A stretch of DNA of 64,000 nt from Isochrysis galbana (Eukaryota > Haptophyta > Isochrysidales > Isochrysidaceae): assembly GCA_018136815.1 (NCBI GenBank), contig CM030943.1:859975-923974 (forward strand), in the 5' to 3' direction. Within the stretch, counting starts at the first letter, position 1; each line of letters opens with the position of its first letter. Of this stretch, positions 20,204 to 32,400 are shown piece by piece. The notes under the pieces were generated by a model that saw only the letters and a list, made by a program, of their open reading frames with translations, made no database searches and had not been told where the DNA came from. The position numbers were made by a program, and so were the translations under genes.

Positions 20204-23200
20204 ATGGAGAGCACAGAGCAGGGTGGCGACGTGCGCCACGAGCACAAGCCTTCGCTCCTGCACGGCGACAAGAGCCTAGAGCCAGCGCTGCCACAGACCG
20301 CCACTCCACTCCCGCCCACGGGAGCGCCCTCTCTCCACCTGATGACCCCGATGGCGATGGCGCCAGCGCAGGCGCCGGTCACGACCAAGCTGCCGGTGGC
20401 CGCCATGCCGCCCGCTCCACAGATGCCGCCCGCGATGGCACACACAGGCCGCCTTGCGCCACCTGGACAGCCGCCCGCGGTCATCAGCGCACCAGGGATG
20501 CTGTCTGCCCACAGCATGCCGGGCTGTGCGCCTGGGATGATGGCGACAGAGCAGCCGCTCATGGCGCCACAGCAGGGTCCGCTGCCCGGCGGTCTGCCCA
20601 TGGGACCTGCCTCCCAGCCCCCTAATCCGGGTCCGGCGCCGTATCGCCAGCTCAAGGTGGAGGATGCGCTCGCTTACCTCGACCAGGTCAAGATGAAGTT
20701 TGAGAAGCAGCCACACATCTACAACCAGGTGCGCAAGCGCATCGCTGTCCCATGCGTTACGACCTCACCCTGCCGCCCTCGCTGGCCGCACCGCCTGATC
20801 CGCTGCAGGATTTGCACCGCTTCCTTCTCACGTGTCTCCCCTTTGCACCCGAGCGTCCGGCTCACGCATCCCTGCTCCGAGCCACTCGTTGCTCTCTGCA
20901 CCTCCCCAGCCACTCATCACGCTGCGCCTCCCTACCACCGGCTCTGCAGTTCCTCGACATTATGAAGGAGTTCAAGGCGCAGTCCATTGACACTCCAGGT
21001 GTCATTGACCGAGTGCTGCAGCTCTTCCACGGCCATCGCGAACTCATTCTGGGCTTCAATACGTTCCTGCCCCCGGGCTACAAGATTGAGTTCACTGCTG
21101 ACGATGAAAACAAGCCACGAGTGCAGCTCAAGTACCCGCAGGGTGTCACCGGCCCGCAGCCACAGGGCTATGGCTCGGGCGCCTGCGGTCAGCCGGGCCC
21201 TGGGCCGCCAATGCAGCCGATGCCGCCGCAACCACCGCAGCACATGGCGTCGTCGATGTCGTCGAGCTACGCGCCAATCCAGCCGCAGCCAGGCACCGAT
21301 TTCAGCCAGCCGCCGCCACTGCCACAGGCCCAGCAGCCGCAGGTCGCGCCCTTGCAGCCACCGGTACAGGTTCAAGCGCAGTCGCAGGCGACCCCGGCGC
21401 AGCCCCAGCCCAAGAAGGCGCCTATCGAGTTCGATCAAGCCATCAATTACGTCACAAAGATCAAGACGCGCTTCGCCAAGCAGCCGGAAACCTACAAGGC
21501 CTTCCTTGAGATCTTACACACCTACCAAAAAGAGCAGCGCACCATCAAGGAGGTTTATGAGCAGGTGCGCACCCCACCCCCTTTCAACCTCTCTTCTCCA
21601 GGCCGATCGTTTGGGGGTTCGGCCGGTAATCGCCGCATGACGGGCCACGCGTTCTCCTAGCTGAATCCCCTCTTCCCCCCACTCATCTCCAGGTGTCCAC
21701 CCTCTTCAAGAACCACACTGATCTTTTGGCTGAGTTCTCACAATTCCTGCCCGATGGCAACCCCGAGGCTCCCACAGCCACGACCACTGTTCCCGTCAGC
21801 GGGGCCAAGGCACCCAAGAGCAAGGCGGCGAGTGCCGATCAGCATGCGCGTGCCAGCGCCAAGCCAGCCGCGCAACGGCCCGCGGGAAAGATGCTGCAGC
21901 GGCCACAACCGGCCGCCGCCGCGGCCGCCGCCGCGGCCGCGGCCGCCGTTGGGCCAGAAGACGACGATGAGCGGCTGTGGCCCAAGCCCAAGGGTGGCAA
22001 GGCCCGCGCCGAGTCGGCCAAGAACCGCGTGGAGGAGCCACGCCCACCGATGAACCGCTCGCCCGAGGCGGAGTTCTTCTCCAAGTGCCGCTCCCGCATG
22101 CCCAAGAGCCTGTACCTCGAGCTGCTTAAGTGCCTCAACCTCTACTCGCAGCAAATCCTCGAACGGTCGGAGCTTTTCACGCTTGTGCATGACCTTTTCA
22201 AACGGTCAGAGATTAGCCTTTTTCTCGCCTTTCGCCGATTGCTCGGCTACCAGGGCGCCGAGACGAACGAGGCACAGTCGCCGCCGCAATCCAAGGCGCC
22301 CATCGCGGAGGGGGGCTCCTTCCGCGATCTCGACTTCTCGACGATGAAGAAGCACGGGACGTCCTACCGCATCCTTCCCGACACGTACGAGATGCCCTCT
22401 TGCTCGGGCCGCGGGCCGCTCGAGCAGCTCGTCCTCAACGATTCGTGGGTTTCTGTGCCGACGGGCACCGAGGATCTTAACTTCAAGACGATGCGCAAAA
22501 ACCAGTACGAGGAGGCCATCTTCCGTGCGGAGGACGAGCGCTTCGAGCTAGACACAGCCATCGAGACGAACACGGCTACGCTCATCTTCATGATTTCCGT
22601 AGAGGCCGAGATCACTGCGCTCTCGGAGCAGGAGAAACGACGCTACCGTCTCCCCAACGGGCTCTCAGCAATGCATTGCAAATCGCTCCGACGGCTCTAC
22701 GGCACTCAGGGCTCCCAGGTCATTGAATTGCTACTCAAGTGCCCTGCTGCCGCCGTCACGCAAGTGATCCGCCGACTGAGACAGAAGGATGCAGAGTGGC
22801 GTGCACAGCGCGCGTCTTTGAGCAAGGGGTGGAAGGAGGTCTACGAGAAGAACTGGACCAAATCGCTGGACCATCGCTCCTTCTATTTTAAGCAGGGAGA
22901 CAAGAAGAACTTCTCGGGCAAGCAGATGGTCCTCGAGGTGAAGGCTCTCGCAGAGGACCGCGATGGCGACGACGGCAAGACTGAGACAGCTACCGCATCC
23001 CGCCCGAACGAAAGCGCCAGCCCTGTCGACGGCGCTCTTCACCTGCCGTTCAAGATCAAGCAACCGCTCTCCACCCTACACGATGAGACGCTCGAGTTGG
23101 TGACATTCGCTGCCAAGCTGTCTTTCTCGCTTATCCCTGATGCTGAGGTGGACACCAAGATCGCCGAATTCTGGGACAGGCTAGTGCGACCCTTCTTTTC

Positions 23201-24756
23201 GTGCCCGGAGCTGGAGCCGGACGGCGGCAAGGCGATGCGCGCTGCGGCTGCCGCTGCCGCCGCACCAGGCGAGAGCGCGCCACGCACAAAGCCTCTCGTC
23301 ATCGCTGCTGCCGAGTACGGCGAGGACGACGCGACGCGCGACGCGCGGCCGCCCGAGTCACGCTACTCCATGCCGCTCTCCTATCCCAAGACGTCCTCGC
23401 AACTGCTGCTCGGCAACTCGCACCTCTACATCTTTGTGCGGTTGTACCACATCATTATCGAGCGCCTCGCCGCAGCCAGAGAGATGGCCCTCAAGGTGGC
23501 TCAGGCGTCTTCCGACGACGAACCGGCCCCGAGCGGCGCCGAGAATGGCGTCTCGGCCACTGAGCTCTCCGCAGCGTCCGCAGAGCAGGAGGCACGCCGC
23601 CGGACCATCGCCAAGCTTAAGGAAGAGGCGAACGGCGACTTGTATAAGGCCTTCCTCGCGGCGCTCCGCCAGCTTGTCGAGGCAAAGCTCGAGGCGGCTA
23701 CATATGAGGACATCCTTCGCACGTTGCTCGGCTCAAACGCATACATCCTCTTTACTCTGCACAAAATCCTGTCCCAGGCGCTCAAGCAGCTGCAGATGCT
23801 GCTCGTTGAGGATACTTCCTCGAGACTGCTCGAGCTCTACGCATATGAGCGTCAGCGCATCGCTTGTGGCGCCATGTGCGAGGGAACCTACCGCAACAAT
23901 TGCCGGCTCATCCTCGAGGGCGACGACGCTTTCTGCATGGAGCAAGCCTACAATGAGGGTGGCGGCGAGCTCTCTATGTCCTTCCTGCGCGAACGCGACG
24001 TGGACGAGGAAGAGGAAGCTGCTGAAGCAGAGGCCCAGGAAGAAGACGAGGAAGACGAGGCCGCAGGAGAGGGCGGAGCTGCCTGGGCTCAGTATATGGA
24101 CTCCTTTGTCGAGGTGGGCGCTCATTCGTGATGAGCTGCTGGATTTTGCAGCATCCCAAGCTCACGGCCTGCATGGCTCCCCGCGCTCAGCGCTCACATG
24201 CCTGCCACCGGCTCTCACTCCAACCAATTATTCCGTCTGATCGTCTTGTCTGACCACCGTGTCTGGCAGGTCAATCGCGCTCCAAAGCGCACGAAGCCGG
24301 CGCTGATCCTCACTCGGCTGATCAAGCGGCAGATGTCTACGCGCCCTCGCCCGTGGGAGAGCGGATTGTTGCTCAACGGACTCGAGTGTAGGGCGGCTCT
24401 CGGCTCGTGCAAACTTAGGCGAGGCTGCGGCGCGATGCGCCCCCTTTCTCCCCCGATTGCTGAGATCTTTTTCTCTCTCCTTCCCCCTGTACGGCCTTTG
24501 TGACCCCGCCCTTACATGTGTCCTCGTTAGGTTCGCCCATCGTTCCGAGGACCTCTGGTTTGTTCCATCGACCACACCGGGGACCAAGCGCGCGCGCTCT
24601 GACGCTTCGGCCAAGGCCAAGCGGCGAAAGCTCAATCGTTGGCTCGAAGCGCAGCCACGTGAGGCGGGAGCAAGTGTACTGACCGGGCTCACTTCCTCCG
24701 GTCCGGTCCGCTTGCCTGACGCCACGACTTGGCAGCCGAAGGCCCTCCAAACCTGA
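20204..24756 (+). CDS. SIN3: SIN3 transcriptional corepressor
   Basis: Scaffold of the SIN3-histone deacetylase complex in the nucleus. Five exons: 20204-20728, 20950-21564, 21693-24113, 24270-24418, 24531-24756; joined length 1311 residues. A Pro/Met-rich N-terminus is followed by paired amphipathic helix 1 (about 147-225, split by intron 1) and PAH2 (about 333-405, split by intron 2, with IEFDQAINYVTKIKTRF). A degenerate PAH3 follows near 510, then the HDAC-interaction domain (about 590-690, with RDLDFSTMKKHGTSYRILP and DDSWVSVPTG-like NDSWVSVPTG). The C-terminal SIN3 domain has acidic Glu repeats and ends near GLECRAALGSCKL and HRSEDLWFV. Introns 1-3 are GTGCG/GTGGG...CAG. The fourth seems to use a GC donor (TTAG|GCGAGG) and a TTAG acceptor, the only choice I found that joins GLECR to the TED-like SEDLWFV block. 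PAH1/PAH2 and HDAC-domain assignments are firm; exon 5 is less so. Confidence 0.93.
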
Positions 24757-26344
24757 GATCGCACAGCGGCGCGGGGCTCCTAGCTGATGGGCGCCGCAAG
24801 TACGAGGCAGCACTTGGACTGATGAAGCCTAGAGCAGGTGGTTGGGCGCATCACAGGTCGACGATGATGACATCAAGCGTTAGTATGGTCGGACGAGGAA
24901 GGGGGCGGCAGCCGAGGACTATTGCTTGAGATTCGCACAAGCCGCGAGTCTGGCTACTTACTGAGGCGGGTCGGTCGTGCCCGTGGCCCTTTGCCGAGTC
25001 CGTCTAGAATCCTTCTGCAGGCCGTCTTGGACGGAGTGCACTCTTGCGCTCAGCAGAATGGGGGAAAGGAGGGGGGGGGGGGGGTGTCAAAGCGCTCCGC
25101 GCTAACTTGGTTGCACCGCCATTTGCTAGGCCATGGCAGCTAGGCCGATGCGCGCCGAGGGATGTGACCAAGCTGGCCGCGTGGCGTTCAAACCTTAGAG
25201 GCATACCATGCGGCAGATTGGCAATTCGTAGTTGCCAAACGTTGGCAGTTTCGGTGGGTGGCAGGACACTATCTTCCATCTTTGTTTACGTCGTTGTAGG
25301 CATCGTCAGCGCGGGGAAGGTGGAATAGAGGCAGCGTCACGACCGATAAGGATAGTTTGTGTGCAATCAAAGCGCTCGTACCCGCTCACGCTACGTAGTA
25401 ATGGCAACGAGTGTTTTCTGCTTGCGTGTGGTTGCGAATTTGCGTGCTTGTATCATGCGGTGTGGGGTGGGATGTGTGATCGATGTGCGAGAGGTTGTAA
25501 TTTTTTCTTTGTTGCGCGGCTGTCGTTACGAGAAAAGGGCCAACCTATCGACTGCTAGCCCAGTCACTCACTCTTTTCAACCACTATTTTCTACCTCCCC
25601 TAGTGCAGGGCAACTTGCTGCAGGAGAGGCCAGGGGGACAGCACCAGAGCCTCCACTGTCCACTGCCCCCTGAGCTAACCCTCTGGGGGGACCCGAGGGA
25701 CGAGGGACCCCCCAGAAAGGGGCCATGGCGCGCGCAGGCATCACGCGCCCATAGGAGAACGAAGAAAACCGCAAGAAATGAGAAATGAACAACAAAAAAG
25801 CCGACACGATTCACGATTCGACATAAGCAAACATAAGAATAGAAATAAGAAAAGGTTCAGCTCGGTGTATGTGGGTAGGAATGCTAGCTAACAAGATGTC
25901 ATACGACACTATAAGTTCTAACGTCTAACGTCCGGTGTATTGTATGTGGCATGTGGCTAGGAATGCTAGCCAACAAGATGTTCTATGACGCCATAAGTTC
26001 TAACTAACGGAAGATGCCATGTCTCGACGTCTCGATGCGGGGGGTGGGGTGGGGGGTGGGGGGGGGGGCGGAGAGAGTCCTGTGCGCTCCGGCGGTTTAC
26101 CAATAGAGAGGAGTCGCCCCCCCCTCTCTCTCTCCCCCCGGGGCCGCTCTCGCCCGCTCCCGCGCGCGCGCTCCCTTCCCCCTCGCCCTCTCGGGTAAGG
26201 GAGGCCGCACCTGCGTGCCACGGGCTCTCGTTGCGGTCCGGATCCGCGCGCGCCTGTGTCTTGCACACACCCGCTCGTCGCAAGGGCCGACCCCTGTGGC
26301 CTCCTCGCGCGCCCTCAGGTCCACACTCGTCCTCCCTGAACACC
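24757..26344. other. Intergenic between SIN3 and the 26345 gene
   Basis: No gene recognised. A G run lies at 25071-25083. A block at 25600-25745 (CTGCAGGAGAGGCCAGGG, CTGCCCCCTGAGCT) resembles the middle of structured repeat family A. GCTAGGAATGCTAGC-type duplicated words (AGGAATGCTAGC...CAACAAGATGT) occur twice, at about 25877 and 25958. From 26100 to 26340 the sequence is CT-rich, probably the 5' UTR of the next gene. Confidence 0.45.
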
Positions 26345-26964
26345 ATGGTGAAGCGGACAGCAGCCAAGCCGACCGCTGCGCAGCCAGCGAGGAAACTCAA
26401 CAGCCAGATCACACTCAATACCAATAAGGGCTCCTTCAAGTTCACCAAGGTGCAATGGTGTCCCGCCCTCGCGGGCGCGTACGCCCCTCTCACTCACTCT
26501 CTCTTTCTCTCCCACCCTCCCTCTCACTCACTTTCGCTTTCTCAGGTTGCCGACGGTCTTTTCGTGCAGCATGAGTGGGGAGCCAATTCTGGGCAGATCG
26601 GCATCCCCACGGATTCCTTGTTACAGTTCTCTGCCATTCTCTCCGGCTTTGCCGCCGGGAACTCGGCGACCCCTGCAGTTAAGAAGACGGCAGTTGCCAA
26701 GCCTGCTGTCAAGCCCAAGGGTATTGCTAAGAAAGAGTCGAGGAAAGAGAAGAAACCTCCAGCGCCCAAGCCCACCGTTGAGGTACTACCATGCGTGCTT
26801 CCGATAGAAATAGCCTGATATTCTTTCAATGTGTGTGATTGAAAGCTCACCTCCCCTCCCTTCTCTCGCCTATTCACAAGGATTTGGATGCCGACCTTAA
26901 TTCCTACCTATCTGGTCGCAAGGGCGGTGACGCTTCAAGTGGGGCGAAAGTGGAGACAGCATGA
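26345..26964 (+). CDS. Small basic protein with ALY/CHTOP-like C-terminal motif
   Basis: Three exons, 26345-26449, 26546-26782 and 26881-26964, with GTGCAA/GTACTA donors and CAG/AAG acceptors, all between codons; 141 residues. The N-terminus is basic (MVKRTAAKPTAAQPARKL). A compact middle (NTNKGSFKFTKVADGLFVQHEWG...IPTDSLLQFSAILSGFA) is followed by a Lys/Pro/Ala-rich linker. The last exon encodes DLDADLNSYLSGRKGG, which fits the LDxxLDxY pattern that ALY/THOC4- and CHTOP-type mRNA export factors use to bind the UAP56 helicase. No RNA-recognition domain or RG repeat is present, so an export role is only a suggestion. The short introns, conserved phase and clean stop make the gene model convincing. 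Confidence 0.6.
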
Positions 26965-27436
26965 GGGCTTTGCCTGAGAGATGGCCTTTATAATCATCCT
27001 TATGGCTTCAATGAAACTCCCGCGGTGATGAAAATAAGAGACGGGCGTGGTACTCGTATTCGCTGAACTCCGATGAGGGGGGGGGGGGGAGGCTTTCTTG
27101 CCCTTGCTACATTTAAGTGTGCAATGGTGTGTCCACTTCTTGACAAATATTGGGCATGCTACAAGCTCGTACACCACGCTACTATGCTGTGGGATACAAT
27201 CTGCCCACCTGTACCTCAACTTATCCGCGTCGTTTCTTCCATCTGGCCAGTCTTTTATCTGTGCGATCGCGCGTGTGTGCCGTCCTCCGTGTATCACTAC
27301 CGCATACAGTGCAAGTATTGCGGTCGGCCTTGCTCGTCCACATGATCTCGTGTGGCTGCCTTGGGACGTGTGACTGCAGTGAAATGTGTATGTGGACGTA
27401 CCTTTTGACGTGGATGTAGTGGTAGTGGAATGTGTT
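26965..27436. other. Intergenic, no supported gene
   Basis: Includes a G run at 27077-27088. Open frames are short and have no recognisable domains. The TGTGTATGTGGACG/GTGGATGTAGTGGTAG region at 27385-27430 precedes the LINE insertion site. Confidence 0.4.
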
Positions 27437-27450
27437 TGTGTTGTCCGCCT

Positions 27451-27719
27451 TTACACGCCCAACACGTGCCCAAGCGGGCACGCGGGAAAATGCTTCGGAT
27501 CAAAAGGCTTTTGCAGAAGGCCTGCCCGAAGCCCCACACTCCGAATCAGGCCTTAGGTAGCGCACCAAGGCCGGACCCCGGAAACCGAAGAAAAAGGAAT
27601 GAAGGGGGGCAGGGAACGAGATGGAGGGAGGGAAGTTAAAGGCGGTGTTAGGTAGTGACGGGAGGACCTGAGACTAGTAGGTGTGCAGCCCAGAATCTTC
27701 AGATTTTTTTGTTTTTGTG
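27451..27719 (+). mobile_element. Short 5'-truncated LINE 3' end with 14-bp target duplication
   Basis: Bounded by the perfect direct repeat TGTGTTGTCCGCCT (27437-27450 and 27720-27733). It carries only the family 3' UTR: AGGCCTGCCCGAAGCCCC, GGCCGGACCCCGGAAACCG, and the terminal GTGTGCAGCCCAGAATCTTC with a T-rich tail. A 269-bp insert consisting purely of 3' UTR is a typical dead-on-arrival product of target-primed reverse transcription. Confidence 0.85.
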
Positions 27720-27733
27720 TGTGTTGTCCGCCT

Positions 27734-28239
27734 ACATTTACATTTGGCAGAAGTGCGATGTGCTGCATACATAAGAGATGCGGCAAGCCGTCGGTTGCCT
27801 GCAAGCTTCAGGGCCTTGGCTATGGGTACCATCCACGCCGTGTGCATGATGAGATCACCCCCTCTCATGGGACAACCAGACACAACAAGAAGGTGTGATC
27901 GCTTTGATGTTGGCATCTCAGAATGACCATGGCAGTTGTGTGTGAAGGCACCGATCGACGCAAAGGTTGAGATTGTCAAGAAGACAAAAAGAGAATGGTA
28001 CGGCTTTACTACTCGCATGTTGAAATGTCAATGACTTCTGTGCTCGGGGTCCCGCGGGGGGGGACTCGCACGGCGTGCGCTTGACGAAACTTTCCACCCC
28101 GCGCATGTGATTGCCACTCATCATGCGCACGGCGTGCACGCATCTGGCGAAACTCTAGAGAGTCTTCTTCCTCTCCCAGACATCTTTCCACACCTCGCTC
28201 TCCTCTTCCCCTCCTCTCCACAAGTCTCGCTCCTTCGAC
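27734..28239. other. Upstream flank of the MGQY gene
   Basis: No gene recognised. Two similar blocks, CTCGCACGGCGTGCGCTTGACGAAACT-like at about 28070 and GCGCACGGCGTGCACGCATCTGGCGAAACT-like at 28123, form an imperfect duplication. From 28137 on, the sequence is shared with the second gene copy at 52027. Confidence 0.45.
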
Positions 28240-28814
28240 ATGGGCCAGTACTTTGTCTTCATCGCCAAGCGACTCGGTCACCGCACCTACGAGGAGATCC
28301 GCGCCCCAGCCTTCAAGTTCTGCGAACACATGGAGGAGGGCATGAGCGGCGCCATCCTGGCGATGCTGCTCGTCACAGCCTCTGGCATGGGCCGTGGGTG
28401 TGGAGACTTTCGCGTGGATCTGGCCAAGGAACGCTACCCGTCGATGTGGGCACTCATCAAGCCATACATGGGCCGTTGGTGCAAGGCAACCCTCATGCTC
28501 GTCGGCGACTACTCTGACGAGTACGACAAGATCCCAATCCCAAAGACCAGATACATTGGAGAGCAAGCCGCCGTCGCGTATCTCTGCATGGAATACATCA
28601 ATACATCACGGCGGTCGCGTACGCTGAAGCGGATCCCATGGTGCAAGTGCGCCGAGCAGCTGGCAAACTCTTCATGCAGAACAAGGAGGCCGTCCTCGCA
28701 CGCATCACGGATCTCGCCACCCAAGATCAGCCGAGCGACATCGTCGCCTGCCAGAAGAACGACATCGAGGAGGAGGTGTGCGAGAAAAAGACGAAAAGGA
28801 TGAAAACTCAGTAG
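28240..28814 (+). pseudogene. MGQY-family protein, copy 1, frameshifted by an 8-bp duplication
   Basis: Starts MGQYFVFIAKRLGHRTYEEI and contains KFCEHMEEGMSGAIL, GMGRGCGDFR and GRWCKATLMLVGDYSDEYD. I recognise the order MGQY, GRGxGDF, GRWxxxxxxxVGDY from an uncharacterised family in bacteria and eukaryotes whose members read GRWAGDRI.LVGDY; no function is known to me. At 28593-28608 the octamer ATACATCA occurs twice in tandem. Reading through gives a basic, improbable C-terminus. If the octamer is counted once, the frame stays open to the TAG at 28812-28814, for 188 residues ending in a charged helix with EEEVCEKKTKRMKTQ. So the gene is either recently broken or this is a sequencing error. 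A close copy lies at 52135. Confidence 0.75.
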
Positions 28815-29461
28815 CTTTGGGGTTACCGTGTGTTTTGGGGAAGGGGGGAGTTGCTATGCTCACGTCCTTGATTAGCTTTGTACTCATCTTTGTGATAATA
28901 ATACAATGGAGACTGGTTGAAAAAGAAAACATGCACCTCTGGGTGAAAAAAAATAATAACCTGGCCCTCTTTTGACGGAACGCGACTTTGAAGGTTGCAC
29001 ACCCTTGATGTTGGCCTACCAATGTGGTCATGAGACCTCCTCTGCTAACATGTTTTTTGGCGGAGCCACATCGGCCGTGTGCCCGGCGCACGCGTGGCCG
29101 GCGGCACCCGTGCCGCGCGTGGATGCGCGCTGCCCCCCCCCCCCCCCTCCCCCCCCGCCAAGAGCCCTTAACGAGGCACCTAAGGTGAAAAGGTCTGCTT
29201 CAGGCGTGGTACCTGATGATCAACCTGCGTCCCGTGCCCCTAAGCTTAGATAAATCGCCCTAAATCTACATCTCAGCCAGGCGGGCCTCTACTGGCTTCG
29301 ACACATGAGCCGGCCTCCTCATCCAATCTTGATAGGGCCAGCCCAGATTGAGTTGGCTAACAATAGCTTATTGAGAAGACTGCGAAGAACTCATCAGAAA
29401 GAAAGAAGTGCTGATCATCATCAGGGAACAAAGGTTACCTGATCCCGCGTGCGGATCACCA
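28815..29461. other. Intergenic with a possible LINE ORF2 fragment
   Basis: A C run lies at about 29132-29153. At 29276-29440 the plus strand reads AGLYWLRHMSRPPHPI and RRLRRTHQKE, reminiscent of the C-terminal RxxWLGHVxRxP region of some non-LTR retrotransposon ORF2 proteins. This is too short to be certain. Otherwise nothing is seen. Confidence 0.3.
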
Positions 29462-32400
29462 TCAAGCGAAAACGACTGATCGTAAATCAAAAGGCTCCTC
29501 ATGCACGTGCATCTCATTAATAGCTGCGTCAAGAGCAATCATTCGCTGAGCAAGCAGTCGTACGGCGTAAACACGAGCGTTAAAGCCAAGCACATCGCGG
29601 TTTGTTACTGGTGGCGTGGCAGTCACAGCCGCCGCTGCGGCCGCTGCGGCGTCATCATTAGCGGCCCACACGGAAGCGCTCTCGGCGCGCTCGCGCCCCG
29701 AAAAGGCGCGCTCGCGCCCCGAAAAGGCACGCTCGGCGAGAGAGCGAATGACGGCGCCGTAGCAGTCTTCCAGAAGCCGCAACGTCGAGTGTACGCTGGC
29801 GTAGAGAGGTTCTTGGCCCTGCCCGCCCCCGATCTTGCCCGGACCTCGGAAGACGCGGGCGCCCGACAGCCGCAGCTTTTGTTCCAGCCTTTGCAAGCCT
29901 TGGGCGACCATGAGTTCAAGGCGATTGAGAGGTCTAGTCAGTGGTCTCAAGAGAACGCGGGCCTCACCCTGGCCAAGAAGCTCATTCGTCATTTGCATGG
30001 TGTCGAGCGCGTCCAGAACCGCGCGCATCGCCTTCAGAACACCCTTCGCGGGGGGGGCGGCATAGGGTGCTCGCCAGCACGCGGGTGTTGCATCGGCCTC
30101 ATCAATGAGAATTGGAAGCGCCGAAAGCCGGCGATTTACGATGCCGCTTATCACTTTCATCGACGTCACAAGGGATTCAGCTGTGAGCCTAGGCGACGTG
30201 GAATCTCGAAGTCTGGTGGATGTTGATTGCCTTTCGATGCGCGCCCTCGCCTCCGCCTTCGCGTCGGACAGCGCTCGTTCAAGGGAGGTCGCGGTGGCGG
30301 AATGTGGAATGCAGGCACCGATGTCCGTGTTGCCCGATGATCGCGGCGTTCTCGATGATGCATTCTCCGCCATGCGTGCCGTGGCGGCTGCATTGTCGCG
30401 GACATCAGAACATCTCGATGCGGGATGATGGCTGCAATCATGGCTTGACATTTCCAAGTGTGGTTGAGAGCTCATCTCGACGTATCCAGATGACGAGATT
30501 ACGTCGAGGCTACCGCAAGCTGCGAGACGGTGCTCTTTATTGTGACGCTCTGGTGCGCGATGCCCGATGGGCTTTCCCCTACTAGGCTGCAATTGTGGTT
30601 CTGCGAAGGTCACGCCGTCTACGAGGAGAGATTTAGCAAGCCAATGCTCATGCGTCTCGGCCCAAAGCAGCCGTAGGCCGGCAGCGCCGTCAGCCAGTGC
30701 GTGGCGCGCCGAGGCGCGAGAATCGATAGGAAATATGCAGAGCGAGGCGATGGCCACGATGGCTAGCCCGACAAGCGTATACTGGATGCGATCAAAGGAG
30801 AAATTTTCCGCATCAGCTCTGTTAACCTCGCAGCGGGCACCCAGCCCTCCGCACTCTGGCCCCATTAAGACGATCGCGGCAGTGAAATGCGCCACCAGAG
30901 CGGCGTAGGACACTTGAGGAACCGAGGCACGGACAAAGCCGCAGCCGACGGCGAAACCAACATACAAAACGATGAGCGTTCCGAGCCGTAGGGCATCGCG
31001 CCCGTCACTCAATTTCATCACGGAGTCTCCACTTCCTGCGGCGTCGGCAGCGTTCACATCGCTCGCACCGAGGCTGTCATAGGCGCCGTATACCACGGCG
31101 TCGAGCCTTGATGCAGCATACACAGCGGCCACCGCAAAAAAAGCGCCGATGACAGAACCTTGCAAACGTAAGAGAGACGCTCGAAATGATGCCCCGGCAC
31201 CTAGCTCCATCACCATGGCGACCGTGATACCGGCCCACACGCCTCGCTGCTCCGGCCAGGTGACGGCGCAAGCAGCCAAGAGGGCGATGGATAATCGGGC
31301 CGCGCCCTTGACACGTGTGTGTTTGGCCCACTTGCTGGCCACGCGGCCAGATTTGTCGAGTGCCATGCTGGCGGAAGTGGTAGACGGTTGGTCGATTTGG
31401 CGGCGCCTCTCCCTGGGTTCTCGGGCACCGCATTGTGCGCTGCTGGCCTCTTCAGCATCCTCCACGACCCTGGACCCGAGCTGAGCCGTCTCCTCGCCAA
31501 CACTCATTTCCCACTCGTCTGGCCCTTCCGATTCTCCTCCAGCAGCAGGGCATGCGGGAGGCACATGAGTTGGCGCAGGGAAGCTGAGCAAATATCGCAA
31601 CGCCAAGCGAATCTTTTGCGAGATGCCAATGGACGCCATGCAAGCATTCGGAGATGAGGCGCCTTCTTGCATGCCAATGGCACCGGCATCACCACATGCA
31701 CGGCATGCATCACAAGGACGGCATGCTAAATGCTTCTTAAGCGGCTTGGTGTGAGCCAAGGCAGCGTCTCGAAGCACTCGGGCGTAGGCTGTGCAAAGGA
31801 AAAGCATTCCCTCCGCGATGATCAGGGCTTGGTGAGCAGAGCCATGAAAAAGAGCTAGACTGGCTCCTCCGCGAGCCGCCCCGGTGGGAGCATCACCGTG
31901 ACCATCCCAGGTATCCACGGTTCCGCCTAGCGCATTCGCAGCTGGCTTGACCTCCGTTTTTTCATGAGAACGAGCATGGAGCGAACCACGCTCGGATGAC
32001 AAACGATGGGCCGTGAACCTTAGCGATGAGGAAAGAAGATGGGCATGAGTCGGTCACTGGATAAACCATGCCAAAGAACACATGACAGAGACGGGCCGCA
32101 TACAGTCTGGCAATACCGGCGGAGAGCCACTTACCGGGGAAGATAGATGTACACGAGCCTTGCTTCAAAGAAAGCGGCATCGAGCGACTTCAAAACCTCT
32201 TCGACTTCACTTGCCAATCTTGCTGCATCCACCTCAGGGCGGCGAAACCTTCCAGTGATTTGTGCGAATGAGCGGGAGCACGCGCACAAGGCCTGCAGCT
32301 GCGGCCCAAGGGCTCGGAGTACCTGGAGTAGGGTCATGAGATTCCAAGGGATTGATACGAGTCCATCACGTACGACCAAGCTGAAACCCACGCTAGTAGG

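Noticed and set aside
18879-20309. Open frames of several hundred residues over the GA/CT region before SIN3
   Set aside because: Pure translation of microsatellite and homopolymer DNA, running through the N gap.
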